Positions 24,501 to 39,500 of a stretch of DNA of 64,000 nucleotides are shown here, one piece after another. Positions within the stretch are counted from its first letter, which is position 1. Each line of letters begins with the position of its first letter. Both the position numbers and the translations under genes were made by a program. The notes under the pieces were generated by a model that saw only the letters and a list, made by a program, of their open reading frames with translations, was not told where the DNA came from and did not search any database. Source of the DNA: Sipunculus nudus (Eukaryota; Annelida; Sipuncula; Golfingiida; Sipunculidae); NCBI GenBank assembly GCA_026874595.1, contig CM049309.1:91348723-91412722 (forward strand). Reading direction: 5' to 3'.

Positions 24501-27500
24501 CACAGACACCCACCTCTGTCTGAGCCACCACACCCACCCACCTCTGTCTGAGCAACAACACACAGACACACCTCTGTCTGAGCAACCACACAGACACCCA
24601 CCTCTGTCTGAGCCACCACACAGACACCCACCTCTGTCTGAGCCACAACACAGACACACACCTGTCTGAGCCACCACACACACCCACCTCTGTCTGAGCC
24701 AAAACACACAGACACACATCTGTCTGAGCCACCACACAGACACCCACCTCTGTCTGAGCCACCACACACAGACACCCACCTCTGTCAGAGCCACCACACA
24801 GACACCCACCTCTGTCTGAGCCACCACACACACCCACCTTTGTCTGAGCCACAACACACAGACACACCTCTGTCTGAGCCACCACCAAACACCCACCTCT
24901 GTCTGAGCCACCACACAGACACCCACCTCTGTCTGAGCCACCACACAGACACCCTCCTCTGTCTGAGCCACCACACACACCCACCTTTGTCTGAGCCACA
25001 ACACACACACCCACCTCTGTCTGAGCCACCACACAGACACCCACCTCTGTCTGAGCCACCACACACACCCACCTCTGTCTGAGCAACAACACACAGACAC
25101 ACCTCTGTCTGAGCCACCACACAGACACCCACCTATGTCTGAGCCACCACACAGACACCAACCTCTGTCAGAGCCACCACACACAGAAACACCTCTGTCT
25201 GAGCAACAACACACAGACACACCTCTGTCTGAGCCACCACACAGACACCCACCTATGTCTGAGCCACCACACAGACAACCACCTCTGTCAGAGCCACCAC
25301 ACACAGACACGCACCTCTGTCTGAGCCACCACACACACCCAACTCTGTCTGAGCAACAACACACAGACACACCTCTGTCTGAGCCACCACACAGACACCC
25401 ACCTATGTCTCAGCCATCACACAGACAACCACCTCTGTCAGAGCCACCACACACAGACACCCACCTATGTCTGAGCCACCACACACACCCAACTCTGTCA
25501 GAGCCATCACACAGACACCCACCTGTGTCTAAGCCACCAAGCACACACACACACACCTATGTCTGAGCCACAACACAGACACCCACCTCTGTCTGAGCCA
25601 CCACACACACACCCACCTCTGTCTGAGCCACCACACAGACACCCACCTCTGTCTGAGCCACCATACACACCCACCTCTGTCTGAGCAACAACACACAGAC
25701 ACACCTCTGTCTGAGCCACCAGACAGACACCCACCTCTGTCTGAGCCACCACACAAACCCACCTCTGTCTGAGCCACCACACAGACACACACCTGTCTGA
25801 GCCACCACACAAACCCACCTCTGTCTGAGCCACTACACAGACACCCACCTCTGTCTGAGCCACCACACACACCAACCTCTGTCTGAGCCACAACACACAG
25901 ACACACCTCTGTCTGAGCCACCACACAGACACCCACCTCTGTCTGAGCCACCACACAGACACCCACCTCTGTCTGAGCCACCACACACACCCACCTCTGT
26001 CTGAGCCACAACACACAGACACACCTCTGTCTGAGACACCACCAAACACCCACCTCTGTCTGAGCCACCACACAGACACCCACCTCTGTCTGAGCCACCA
26101 CACAGACACCCACCTCTGTCTGAGCCACCACACACACCCACCTCTGTCTGAGCCACAACACACAGACACACCTTTGTCTGAGCCACTACACAGACACCCA
26201 CCTCTGTCTGAGCCACCACACACACCAACCTCTGTCTGAGCCACAACACACAGACACACCTCTGTCTGAGCCACCACACAGACACCCACCTCTGTCTGAG
26301 CCACCACACAGACACCCACCTCTTTCTGAGCCACCACACAGACACCCACCTCTGTCTGAGCCACCACACACACCCACCTCTGTCTGAGCCACAACACACA
26401 GACACACCTTTGTCTGAGCCACCACACAGCGCCTACCTCTGTCTGAGCCACCACACAGACACCCACCTCTGTCTGAGCCACCACACAGACACCTACCTCT
26501 GTCTGAGCCACCACAGACACCCACCTCTGTCTGAGCCACCACACACAGACACACCTCTGTCTGAGCCACCACACAGACACCCACCTCTGTCTGAGCCACC
26601 ACATAGACACCCACCTCTGTCTGAGCCACCACACAGACACACACCTCTGTCTGAGCCACCACACACACCCACCTCTGTCTGAGCCACAACACACAGACAC
26701 ACCTCTGTCTGAGCCACCACACAGACACCCACCTCTGTCTGAGCTATCACACACAGACACCCACCTCTGTCTGAGCCACCACACAGACACCCACCTCTGT
26801 CTGAGCTACCACACACAGACACCCACCTCTGTCTGAGCCACTACACAGACACCCACCTCTGTCTGAGCCACTACACATCGCTCAAACCTGAGCTGGTACT
26901 GCCACATGTAGTCCGGCTGCTCCATGGTGACCTGTCGCAGGATCTCCATGTCTGGATCAACCCGCAGCCACAGCACTGGTGAATCAGCACTGACAACAAA
27001 ATACAGCATTAAGTGGACCTCTATGACATGAGCCTCTCACACTGATATATTCAGAAACTCCTAATGTAATAACTACTTTTGAGTTACTTTGCTTAATAAC
27101 AATCATATTAGATGTACATAAGGTCATTTACAAGACAGGAGGAAAAATATTTATAATCTCCCCAGGTGTGCCAGGTCATGTTGTGACTTTGAGTGACTGA
27201 TCACTCTGACTGCCATAAATTTGTTCACTGAAGCAAGGGAAGCTGCAGGACCAGTCACTTTTATGAAAGAGAGGATCAAAGCCTGTAGGTGGCACTGTGG
27301 TTTGATAGAGGTTGCAGATGAATATGTAATGTTAAGTCTAGATCTAATGTAACAGTAATGTTTCTAAATATGGGGTTGGAGACAATCAAGATGCCATCAG
27401 CTGTTAAATTAAGGGTTATAAAAGCTAACAGCTGATGACTGAATGATCATGAATCCTACATTACTTGTGGATGGTTTACAGGTTTGTAGTTGATGGAGTT

Positions 27501-30500
27501 TCAGATATTCAACATTACATTATGTTGTTCTCGCTTTATTTTGGAGGCCTCACTCAAAGGATTAACCCCCCCCCCCCCCCCATGCTGCATTCATATGGTA
27601 AATATGAGTTGACAAGTGGACAATGGTGTTCGATGTATGGTCCCGGTGGTATTTACCACTGGCGAACGGGGGCTTCTTCGAATAACCCCATTTGTCCCAC
27701 TTGGGGACCTTCACCTTTTATCCACGGCAATGGAGGTGAAAGGTAGCAAATAATGAAACCAAAATTTTACTAGTGTACATAATAGTGTTTAGTAAAAAAT
27801 AAAATTGGACAAATGATGAAATGTTATATAAAACATATATTATAAATCAGTATCTGTTTGGTTACTATGACAACCGAGACATCTGGTACCAAAGGTTGCA
27901 AGTCTTTTGCACTACTTGACACCTGATAATTACCATAAACCCCAGAGGTAAAGAAGGCAGCGTTACAATCAGACCTTAGTTCAAGTCCATGATTTACTAT
28001 GCCAAGCAGGCCATGAAGCCCCGCCACATAAGGTCACTAATGGCTGCCAAGTATTATAGGCCGGCAGTTCATATAAATCACTGGTAAATGACAAAATTGG
28101 TAAGTTAGTGGTCATGAAAGGCATAGGTGTTTGGCTGAGCACCAAACAGAGGTGTTCTGAGATGATGTGAGACAGAAGTAGCTATACAGGCAACGTTTGA
28201 TGTTCTTGTTACAAGAAGTACACATAAATTCATGTTTAATACAAGTCAAAGAAGCTGAAAACAAGCAACTCTAAATTCTTAATTGCCAAGACAAATTTAA
28301 TATCTACTATGACAACATATATGACATATTTGAGCTATTGCACACATATTATTCGGTGCAAAGTGATAAGGCCAAAATAAAGAAAAAAGGTATGGTTCTC
28401 AGGCACTTTTATTCAGAAATCAATGTGGGCGGGCCCTTTTTTTATTTTTAATTTTTTGTATGTTTTGATAAAAATGTCAAATGATAAGGGAAAAGCATGA
28501 TAATAACAGATTTATTTTGCTAAACAAGTAAAAGCACTACATAACAAAGGATATTGTATAGTTTTATCTTCTTGAAAGAAATGTCACAGCAGCTGCAGCT
28601 CAAAATTGGAAAGTTTCTATTGAAAATCAAAATAAAAATTTTTGATGCAGGGGTTTAAAATTGATGCGGGCGGCGCCTGAGAACCATACCTTTTATTTTT
28701 TTTGGCCTAAACCATATGTTTTTGGTACAGGAGTGTGTGTATATTACTTAAATACTTTGTGTTGCATGGACGTCACCCGGACATCGGAGGATGGCGCCAC
28801 GAAGCCGGTGGCCGCCCCCGTTTCCACGCTTATGGATCCACCCCGCTATCAGTGACTACTGACGCGCTTTTAGAAACATAAAAACTATTCTTGGACCATT
28901 CAGTACTGGTTTTGCAGTTCTGCCGGCGCTATCGTTTCTCTCAAGCAAAACCACAAACTTCTGCGGTTTTCACCCATTGTTGAAAGCCTATAAAACGAAC
29001 TCGCCTGCAGTACGAGGCGGGACTATTGACTTTGCTACGCCACGTTGCTGTTATCCCCGGGGACCGTGACCGTGGGCTCTTGGTCCCCAAGCCCAGGGAA
29101 TGCCATGAAACACGCCATGAACTTTATTATTTAGGAAGAGGAGAGACTTTGTTTGTTTGGTGCCACATGGATTAATATAGGACTTCAGTTTTGTGTGTGC
29201 CCGAATTATGTGTTGATGATGGACTTCAGTTTCTCGTATACCGGATTCAGTTAAGTATTTCGTTGCAGTTTGTTATTTAGAGACTCAGTTTTTCTTCAGA
29301 GACTTTGTTATAAATTACGTTATGTATTGACTATTATATTATTTGTGTATGAATGTAAATATTGTAATATAGTAATATAGTACTGTTTTTGCACCCATAT
29401 TTTGGTTACGTATTCATTTTAAGAGAACGTGTCTGAGCATATGTGTTACGGTTCGGCCTGAGTTGTATGGTGTGAAAAGGGACCGTAACATAATGGCGAC
29501 CGCGACGAGACCCTGTATTTCGTAATAACGGCTACATTTGGATGTAAAATTTCACAGTGGTCTCTATAACTTCTAGGTATTGAACTAGTATTTAACTACA
29601 ATTGAACTCGGATATTTCTCAGACACGTTATCTTGATACTTTGCAAATATGGGTACGGAATTTAAACCAAATGAAATTATACCACAATTAAGAGAAAATA
29701 GGAGCTTATTGTATACGTTAAAGAAAAATGAACTTGAAATTGTTGCTCTACATTTAAATATTGACATCATGGATGTATGCACTGTAGAGGGTTTAAGAAA
29801 TGTACTTAAGAAATCATTATATGGTGATGTAGAAAGTAAAGAGGAATCTGATTTGGAGGAAAAACCTATTAAGGAACCTCTTGGGGCAACAGCTATTGAC
29901 CCGATAGAACTAGAATTGAGAAAGTATGAACTTAAATTGAAATATGAAGCTCAAGCACAAGTTGAAATAGAAATTCGTAGATGTGAAATCGAAAGAGAAA
30001 CGCAAATTAAGTTGAAAGAGTTAGAGTTACAAAATCCTCAAAATCGTAAAGCACATGAGCCGTCTGAATTCCTATTCAGAAATTCGACAAAAGTACCTCC
30101 CTTCAATGAAAATGAAGTGGAGCGTTATTTCAGTTATTTTGAACGGGTGGCCACTTTAATGGCTTGGCCTAAAGGCCAGTGGACCCTGTTGTTACAAAGC
30201 GTTCTGGTTGGTCGTGCACAGGACGTTTACACTGCGCTCACGGACGAACAATGCAGGGATTACGACACTGTAAAAGAGGTCATTCTGAGAGCCTATGAAT
30301 TAGTCCCCGAAGCGTATCGCTTAAAATTTAGGAATGCCACCAAAAGAGAAAATCAAACTCATGTTGAATATGCTAGAGACAAAGAAAGTGCATTTAATAG
30401 ATGGTGTCAGTCTATGAAAATTGGTCAGGATTTTGAAAAACTCAAACAACTAATTTTGATAGAAGAGTTCAAAAGGCATATCCGTAGTGACATTAAAATA

Positions 30501-33500
30501 TTTTTGGATGAACATAAAGTAAGAAATGTAAACGAGGCTGGTGTCCTGGCAGATGAATTTGCCTTGACGCACCGCCCCAGTTATACCAGTCACAGGAGGA
30601 GGTATGGTGAGAAAAGAGAAGGTAGCAAAAGCCCAAAACTGGGTCGGAGAAAGGGTAGTCCCTACTATCGGGGTCACTCCGGCTCAGGTAAACCACAGTC
30701 CGATCATGGTAAACCCCAGTATAAAAGTCAATCTGACTCTCCTGCTCAACATAAAGAGGGACAACCTAGGACTGGACCCAAATATTGTACATTCTGTGAG
30801 TTCAAGGGGCATACAGAATCTGAGTGTTATAGAAAAAGATACGGTCAAAGTAAGCCTAAACCTAATGCGTTAACTGTTACGCAGAGCATGAAACCGGTAA
30901 CAATGCCCAGTAAACTAGAGACTAAAGGTGAAACACAAAGCCCTGTCCACGAGAGCTTTCAGCCCTTTGTGTCAGATGGCTTTGTTCAGTTAGAGGGTAA
31001 CCATGCAAGAAAGGCCCGTGTTAAAATCTTAAGGGATACCGGGGCAACCCAAAGCCTCGTTTTGAAATCTGATCTTCCCTTCTCTCAAGAGAGTTACGCG
31101 GGGTGTTCAGTTCTAGTCCAGGGTGTTAATTCGGAATTTTTAGAAGTTCCATTACACAGAGTGAAACTAGAATCTGATTTAGTCTCTGAATTTGTAACTG
31201 TAGGAGTTTGTTCAAAGTTGCCAGTAGAGGGCGTTTCGCTCCTCCTAGGCAACGATTTAGCTGGTGACAGAGTGAAAATTGATCCCAGAATGACAAAATT
31301 GCCGAGCACTGATAGGGACACAGACCTGCTCCAGCAGGAGTTTCCGGGCGTATTTCCAGGCTGTGTAGTGACTCGAGCGATGAGTAAAAAGGCAAGTCTG
31401 AAACCAGAGAGTTCTGTACTTGACCTCTCGCAAACCTTTATGGCGCATTCTAACGATGACGTCAGTGGCTTAAAGCCCGTTACGCGAGTAAATATTAAAT
31501 CGCCCGCATGTGACCCAAGTGGCACAACCAGTCCAAAGGACTCGACTACAAATGTAGTACAGGGCAAACAGACCCTGAATAGAAATCTCCAAAGGAGTAC
31601 AAACGGCGTGAAATCGCCTGATCAAAATGGGCATGAACAGTTAAAGAAGGATAGGAGTGTAAAGAATGTAGAAGTTAGCATGAAAACTGATGATTTGATA
31701 GAAATGCAAAAGAAAGATCCTGATATTGCCTCCCTTAGAGAAAATGCCTTGACTAAAGAGGAAGCAGATAAAGTTCCAACTTGTTTCACCTTACAGAATG
31801 ATGTACTAGTCAGAAAATATAGACCTCCCACCGTACCAGCGGACGAAACGTGGAAAACTCTTTATCAAATTGTAGTTCCCCCCGAGTATCGCCCAGAAAT
31901 CTTAAAACTTGCACATGATCATCCTATGGCAGGACATTTGGGTGTCAGGAAAACCAAACACAACATTCTCCAACACTTCTATTGGCCCAAGTTAAAACGA
32001 GACGTGGCGAAATACTGTAAAACTTGTCATGTGTGTCAAATGATTGGAAAACCAACCCACCAAATTAGTCCTGCGCCACTCTCGCCCATACCAACAACAC
32101 ATGATGCGTTTGAATCAGTAATACTTGACTGTGTAGGACCGCTAAGAAAAACTAAACATGGCAATGAATATGTTCTAACAATCATGTGTACTGCAACTAG
32201 ATTTCCAGAAGCTATTCCTCTTACAACTATATCTGCAAAGAAAATTGTTGAAGCTCTGGTTAAATTTTTTACTACTTTTGGCTTACCAAGAACAATACAA
32301 ACGGATCAAGGTTCAAATTTCATGTCAAATATATTTGCCCAGGTTATGACAGAGCTAGGCATAAAACACTACAAATCCAGTGCCTACCATCCTGAGAGTC
32401 AAGGTGCTCTAGAGCGATTTCACCAAACTCTCAAAAACATGATTAGAGCTTATTGTCTTGACACTGGGAACCAGTGGGATGAGGGGTTACCCTTTTTGAT
32501 ATTTGCAGCCCGAGAAGCAGTGCAAGAAAGCTTAGGGTTTAGCCCTTTTGAATTAGTGTATGGGCACTGTGTAAGAGGCCCCCTGGCGGTGTTAAAAGAC
32601 ACTTGGATGGAAAACAGTTCTCAAAGTAGCTTGTTAAAATATGTTCAGGAATTCAAGGAGAAATTAAGTAGGGCAAATGAAATCGCCCAAGAACATTTAA
32701 AGAAAGCCCAAAACAAAATGAAAGTATGGTATGACAAAAAGACGACAAAAAGAGAATTTAAACCTGGTGATAAAGTTCTGGTATTATTCCCAATTCCAGG
32801 ACATCCCCTGCAAGCAAAATACTCTGGACCATACAAAGTTGATGAGAAGAAATCAGATTTGAATTATGTAATTGATACTCCTGATCGTAGAAAGTCGCAA
32901 CAACTTTGTCATATAAATATGTTGAAAGAATATCATGACAGATCAGCGGAAACATGTCAATCTAGTCCTCCCCAAACAAATTTGGTACTCATTAAAGAAA
33001 CTGAAAAGAATGCCGAGGATGTTCTCATGAAGAAAACTGAACATCCTGTAAAACTGAACAACTCTGATATTTTAAATAATTTAGATCAGAAATTGTCACA
33101 TTTGGATTTTTATCAGTTATCAGAGTTGAAGGAAATCCTGCTAAATTATGACTCTTTATTTCCTGATGTCCCCAGTAGAACTAATGTACTACAGCATGAT
33201 GTAGACGTTGGAGATGCTTCCCCTATTAAACAGGCACCATATAGAGCTGGTCCCCAAAAGTTACAAGCCATAAAGAATGAAATAAAGTATATGATAGAGA
33301 ATGATATTATTGAAAACAGCAGTAGTGCCTGGAGTTCCCCATGTTTGTTGATAAAGAAGCCTGATATGACCTACAGATTTTGTACAGACTATCGAAAAGT
33401 TAACACTGTAACAATAACAGATACTTACCCTTTGCCCAGAGTGGAAGATTGCATTGATAGGATTGGATCTGCTACGTATATTAGCAAGTTAGATCTGTTA

Positions 33501-36500
33501 AAAGGTTATTGGCAGGTACCTCTTACCGAACGGGCTAAGCAAATATCTGCGTTTGTAACGCCAAACGGTTTGTTCCAGTACAAAGTTATGCCCTTCGGAA
33601 TGAAAAATGCGCCAGCCTGCTTCATGAGACTTATGAATTGTGTATTATCTGGCTTAGATAACTGTACTTGCTATATTGATGATGTTGTTGTATACAATCA
33701 CATATGGGAAGATCATAAACAAAGTTTGGTAGAACTCTTTGAGAGACTGAAAAAAGCAGGATTGACAGTTAATCTTGCCAAGAGTGATTTTTGTCGTGCA
33801 ACTGTAACATATTTAGGGCACGAAGTAGGTCAAGGTTGTGTAAAACCAATTGCCAGTAAAGTATCTGCTATCGTAGAATTTCCAGTTCCTTCTAATCGCA
33901 AGGAACTAATGCGATTCTTAGGAATGACTGGGTATTACAGGAAATTTTGTCAAAACTTTGCAGAAGTTGTAAATCCGTTAACGGACCTATTGAAAAAGGA
34001 CAGAAAATTCCATTGGAATAAAAACTGTCAAAATGCTTTTGAAAGAGCCAAAGCTATATTACAAAGTGCACCTGTGTCACAGGCTCCCAAATTTTGATAA
34101 ACCGTTTTCTCTCATGACGGATGCCAGCGATTGCGGTGTAGGCGCTGTGCTCATCCAAGACGATGACTTTAACATAAGTCATCCGGTTTGCTACTATTCA
34201 AAGAAATTTTTACCTCATCAAAAGAATTATTCTACTATTGAAAAGGAAACTCTGTCACTATTGATGGCGTTACAGCACTTTGAAGTATATTTGGGCTCTA
34301 CGCCTTATGAAATAACTGTTTATACAGATCATAATCCCATAACATTTCTTCATAAGATGAAGAATAATAATCAGAGATTAATGAGATGGAGTCTAGCCCT
34401 GACAGAGTTTAACCTAGTTATCAAACACATTAAGGGCTCCGATAACATAATCGCTGATACGTTATCAAGACGTCATTAATTTTGATCTGATGATTGATTC
34501 TTGTTATAGCCTCGGACTTGTTTTGTCCTTTGGAAGAGTTGTATTACATATATTACATGTATTAAGATATTGCTGATTATACTATTTGTGATGATGATAA
34601 TTAATTAGCTGTAAGAAGCATAAACTAATGCTTAAGATGTCAAACTACTCAAACTACTCATATACTCGTCATACAGTGCTAATGCTTTGCTCTCCTTACC
34701 TTCTTTCTTTTAAGGGTGGGGGTGTTGCATGGACGTCACCCGGACATCGGAGGATGGCGCCACGAAGTGGTGTGGCCGCCCCCGTTTCCACGCTTATGGA
34801 TCCACCCCGCTATCAGTGACTAGTGACGCGCTTTTAGAAACATAAAAACTATTCTTGGACCATTCAGTACTGGTTTTGCAGTTCTGCCGGCGCTATCGTT
34901 TCTCTCAAGCAAAACCACAAACTTCTGCGGTTTTCACCCATTGTTGAAAGCCTATAAAACGAACTCGCCTGCAGTACAAGGCGGGACTATTGACTTTGCT
35001 ACGCCACGTTGCTGTTATCCCCGGGGACCGTGACCGTGGGCTCTTGGTCCCCAAGCCCAGGGAATGCCATGAAACACGCCATGAACTTTATTATTTAGGA
35101 AGAGGAGAGACTTTGTTTGTTTGGTGCCACATGGATTAATATAGGACTTCAGTTTTGTGTGTGCCCGAATTATGTGTTGATGATGGACTTCAGTTTCTCG
35201 TATACCGGATTCAGTTAAGTATTTCGTTGCAGTTTGTTATTTAGAGACTCAGTTTTTCTTCAGAGACTTTGTTATAAATTACGTTATGTATTGACTATTA
35301 TATTATTTGTGTATGAATGTAAATATTGTAATATAGTAATATAGTACTGTTTTTGCACCCATATTTTGGTTACGTATTCATTTTAAGAGAACGTGTCTGA
35401 GCATATGTGTTACGGTTCGGCCTGAGTTGTATGGTGTGAAAAGGGACCGTAACATTTGTAACACTAGTCCACACATATACAGTGATTTAGGTCTGGTCAC
35501 AGTATAAAGTGAAGCTCAGATTTCACAGTACCTTGGCAAGCAAATTACAGCAAATAACAACCCCTACTTTACCTCAGTCTGTGGTTGGTCAGAATGTGTC
35601 ACATGACTGAAATTTCCAACTCGGTTTGCACAACATCTTGTCATATTGACAAGTACAGAATAGACTGTATCCAGTATAGACTGGAGACATCAGGGTAGCT
35701 GGCATTGTCCTGAGCTCTGACTTCTTACACATAGCCTGAGCAGTGTGGTAATCAATGCATGGTCACTCAACACCTGACAGATATAAACGCCGTGCCTGCA
35801 TGACTGTGGGGAATCCCCTTGGGTTTACCTATGGTTGTTAACTGGGTCAGCATATTCTTACCTGAATTCCTTACGAAGGACCCATGTAAATACACACTTA
35901 CAATCTGCGCAAGTCAAAGGTTCAGAATTACTTGAAGTTAAAGCAAAAATGTAGCTTATCATGGAGTTTCAAAGGATAGCAGGTGAGCACAATTAACAAT
36001 TTTCATCTGGTTCCCTTCATTAGTTTACAGCTTACCGGGATGTGGCATGCATAACTTTGCTAAGCTACTGTAGAACCACTTGCAGTTGTCTGATCTATCA
36101 CCTACAAAGTCCCAGGTTATTGTTTCCATTCTGCTTTAAAATAACTTAAAATTTGCCAGCTGATTTTTTAAAAGCAAACTGGGGTCCAGTAATTATGTGA
36201 AAACAAACTGAATAATCTTAGATGAAACACTGGTTGGAACATCACGTCAATTTATGTACCAGAGAATGCAGCCTATCAATGTCTATAGTAACTGTATAAC
36301 ATGTATTTTATATAAATAAACAAGTATTTTAATAAACTCTCATCATTCACATGTCATTTTCACATACTAGGTTTAACATTATATACTGTTCTTCTGAAAT
36401 AATAATGTTAAGACATATCATGAATAAGTCCTCTTTTTGAACCAGTAAGTTAACAATATGTGATTATCAGGTTGATTATACATGTACATTCTGCCATTTG

Positions 36501-39500
36501 CAATATGAATTGACGGCGACACACTCTTCATACACATCTAAACCTTCAGTTCTGTCTAGAAAGTTAACTATAATATCACAGCAGCCAAACATTACATTAC
36601 CAAAGGCTTTTGATGTATTACAAAGAAATTTATGTTAGGGCAAAGAAGGTTGGTTTCTCAGGCACTTCTTTCATACATCAGTGTGGGCCAATGATTTTTT
36701 TATCTTTCATTTAATTTTTTTTATAAATATTTCAGTTGATCAGGGAACAACATAATAATAACCTTATTTAACTGCAAAACAGGTAAAAGCATATCATAAT
36801 AGACTGAAATTATATCAAAATTGTATTATCGTTTAAGAAATCTCTGAGAGCAAAATTGGTAAATTTTTCATGAAAATAAAAATAATTTTTAATGTATGGA
36901 GGTCAAAATTGACCTGTGCCTGAAAAACAAACCTTTTTGGTGGGCTAAACAGCCCACTTTTGTAAATATTATTTCTGCAGCTTTATTCAACAACTGGTTT
37001 GTCAAATTTGAGGGGAAAATTTTCAGTACTTCCAAAGTTATGGGGTCACAATAATCCTTGAATTCCACAGAGTTGACCTGGAAGATCAAGGTCAAGGTTG
37101 TCAATTTTCAAGCTCCTTGAAGGAAACAAAATGTGTACCAAATATGAGGGAAAAAATATGGATTGCTTCCAAAGTTTCAAGTTCATAAGAAATCCTAAAG
37201 ATGATGATCTATAATTTGGCTCATTTGACCTTGAAGATCCTGGCCAAGGTCTTCTTTTTCAATCTCATTCAAGAACTTGGTGGAAACAATGTGTCTCATG
37301 TGTGAAGACAATATATGTAGTTCAAAAGTTATTTTGGAGAGTAGAGGGCACAGTGTCCTAATTTCAGGTTTCTAAAGAGCTTGTTTAAGGCCCTTAATGG
37401 ATTTTAAGATAGAAGTTTCTAGGTCAAACTGTATGGATTTGTGCAATGTTACTGGATGACTAGATGACTTACAGTCAGCAGAGCTAAATATTCTAACCCT
37501 GTCACAGAAGTAAGAAGGAAAGGACAGAGTAGGTAACAGAATTTAATCTGAACCTTGTGCAGCAAACAAGTGTCAGTAATCAGGCTGTTAGTGTCACCTT
37601 AGTGTGATATATAAGTCAGGCTGATACCTATGCCATTCAATGTGATATATAAGTAAGGCTGTTACCTTTGCCATTCAGTGTGATATATAAGTCAGGCTGT
37701 TACCTTTGCCATTCTGTGTGATATATAAGTCAGGCTGATACCTATGCCATTCAGTGTGATATATAAGTCAGGCTGTTACCTTTGCCATTCAGTGTGATAT
37801 ATAAGTCAGGCTGTTACCTTTGCCATTCAGTGTGATATATAAGTCAGGCTGTTACCTATGCCATTCAGTGTGATATATAAGTAAGGCTGTTACCTTTGCC
37901 ATTCAGTGTGATATATAAGTCAGGCTGTTACCTTTGCCATTCAGTGTGATATATAAGTCAGGCTGTTACCTTTGCCATTCAGTGTGATATATAAGTCAGG
38001 CTGTTACCTTTGCCATTCTGTGTGATATATAAGTCAGGCTGATACCTATGCCATTCAGTGTGATATATAAGTCAGGCTGTTACCTTTGCCATTCAGTGTG
38101 ATATATAAGTCAGGCTGTTACCTTTGCCATTCAGTGTGATATATAAGTCAGGCTGTTACCTTTGCCATTCAGTGTGATATATAAGTCAGGCTGTTACCTT
38201 TGCCATTCAGTGTGATATATAAGTCAGGCTGTTACCTTTGCCATTCAGTGTGATATATAAGTCAGGCTGTTACCTTTGCCATTCAGTGTGATATATAAGT
38301 CAGGCTGTTACCTTTGCCATTCTGTGTGATATATAAGTCAGGCTGATACCTATGCCATTCAGTGTGATATATAAGTCAGGCTGTTACCTTTGCCATTCAG
38401 TGTGATATATAAGTCAGGCTGTTACCTTTGCCATTCAGTGTGATATATAAGTCAGGCTGTTACCTATGCCATTCAGTGTGATATATAAGTAAGGCTGTTA
38501 CCTTTGCCATTCAGTGTGATATATAAGTCAGGCTGTTACCTTTGCCATTCAGTGTGATATATAAGTCAGGCTGTTACCTTTGCCATTCAGTGTGATATAT
38601 AAGTCAGGCTGTTACCTTTGCCATTCTGTGTGATATATAAGTCAGGCTGATACCTATGCCATTCAGTGTGATATATAAGTCAGGCTGTTACCTTTGCCAT
38701 TCAGTGTGATATATAAGTCAGGCTGTTACCTTTGCCATTCAGTGTGATATATAAGTCAGGCTGTTACCTTTGCCATTCAGTGTGATATATAAGTCAGGCT
38801 GTTACCTTTGCCATTCTGTGTGATATATAAGTCAGGCTGTTACCTTTGCCATTCTGTGTGATATATAAGTCAGGCTGATACCTATGCCATTCAGTGTGAT
38901 ATATAAGTAAGGCTGTAACCTTTGCCATTCAGTGTGATATATAAGTCAGGCTGTTACCTTTGCCATTCTGTGTGATATATAAGTCAGGCTGTTACCTTTG
39001 CCATTCAGTGTGATATATAAGTCAGGCTGTTACCTTTGCCATTCTGTGTGATATATAAGTCAGGCTGTTACCTTTGCCATTCTAACTATATGGATTTGTG
39101 CATTGTTACTGGATGACTAGATGACTAACAGTCAGCAGAGCTAAATATTCTAACCGTGTCACAGAAGTAAGAAGGAAAGGACAGAGTAGGTAACAGAATT
39201 TAATCTGAACCTTGTGCCGCAAACAAGTGTCAGTAATCAGGCTGTTTGTGTCACCTTAGTGTGATATATAAGTCAGGCTGTTACCTTTGCCATTCAGTGT
39301 GATATATAAGTCAGGCTGTTACCTTTGCCATTCTGTGTGATATATAAGTCAGGCTGTTACCTTTGCCATTCTGTGTGATATATAAGTCAGGCTGATACCT
39401 ATGCCATTCAGTGTGATATATAAGTAAGGCTGTTACCTTTGCCATTATGTGTGATATATAAGTCAGGCTGTTACCTTTGCCATTCAGTGTGATATATAAG

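Larger units (their letters stand above)
28760..35454 (+). mobile_element. Gmr1-like Ty3/Gypsy LTR retroelement, nearly whole fossil
   Basis: Two LTRs of about 730 bases flank gag (about 29.65-30.9 kb, with a CTFCEFKGH zinc knuckle), protease (DTGA near 31.04 kb), integrase (HHCC zinc domain near 31.9 kb, DDE core, YSGPYKV tail to about 32.9 kb), reverse transcriptase (YIDD near 33.67 kb) and RNase H (to about 34.5 kb). Integrase lies before reverse transcriptase, the reverse of ordinary Gypsy elements and the hallmark of the Gmr1 group. A primer-binding candidate (TGGCGACCGCGACGAG) follows the left LTR, and the polypurine run AAGGGTGGGGG precedes the right one. TTTG flanks both sides as a 4- to 5-base target-site duplication. 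The LTRs differ at only a handful of sites, so it is young. It looks nearly whole, with about one break. Confidence 0.93.

Noticed and set aside
20198-26822. Dozens of long open frames (up to 427 codons) encoding Cys/Gly-rich or His/Pro/Thr-rich repeats
   Set aside because: They are translations of the 28/30/32-bp exon-4 border array in every frame and on both strands. They lack independent start context and non-repetitive domains, and they overlap one another.
27590-27740. GC-richer island that might be a SINE or RNA gene
   Set aside because: No A/B box pair, tRNA fold or poly-A tail could be recognised.
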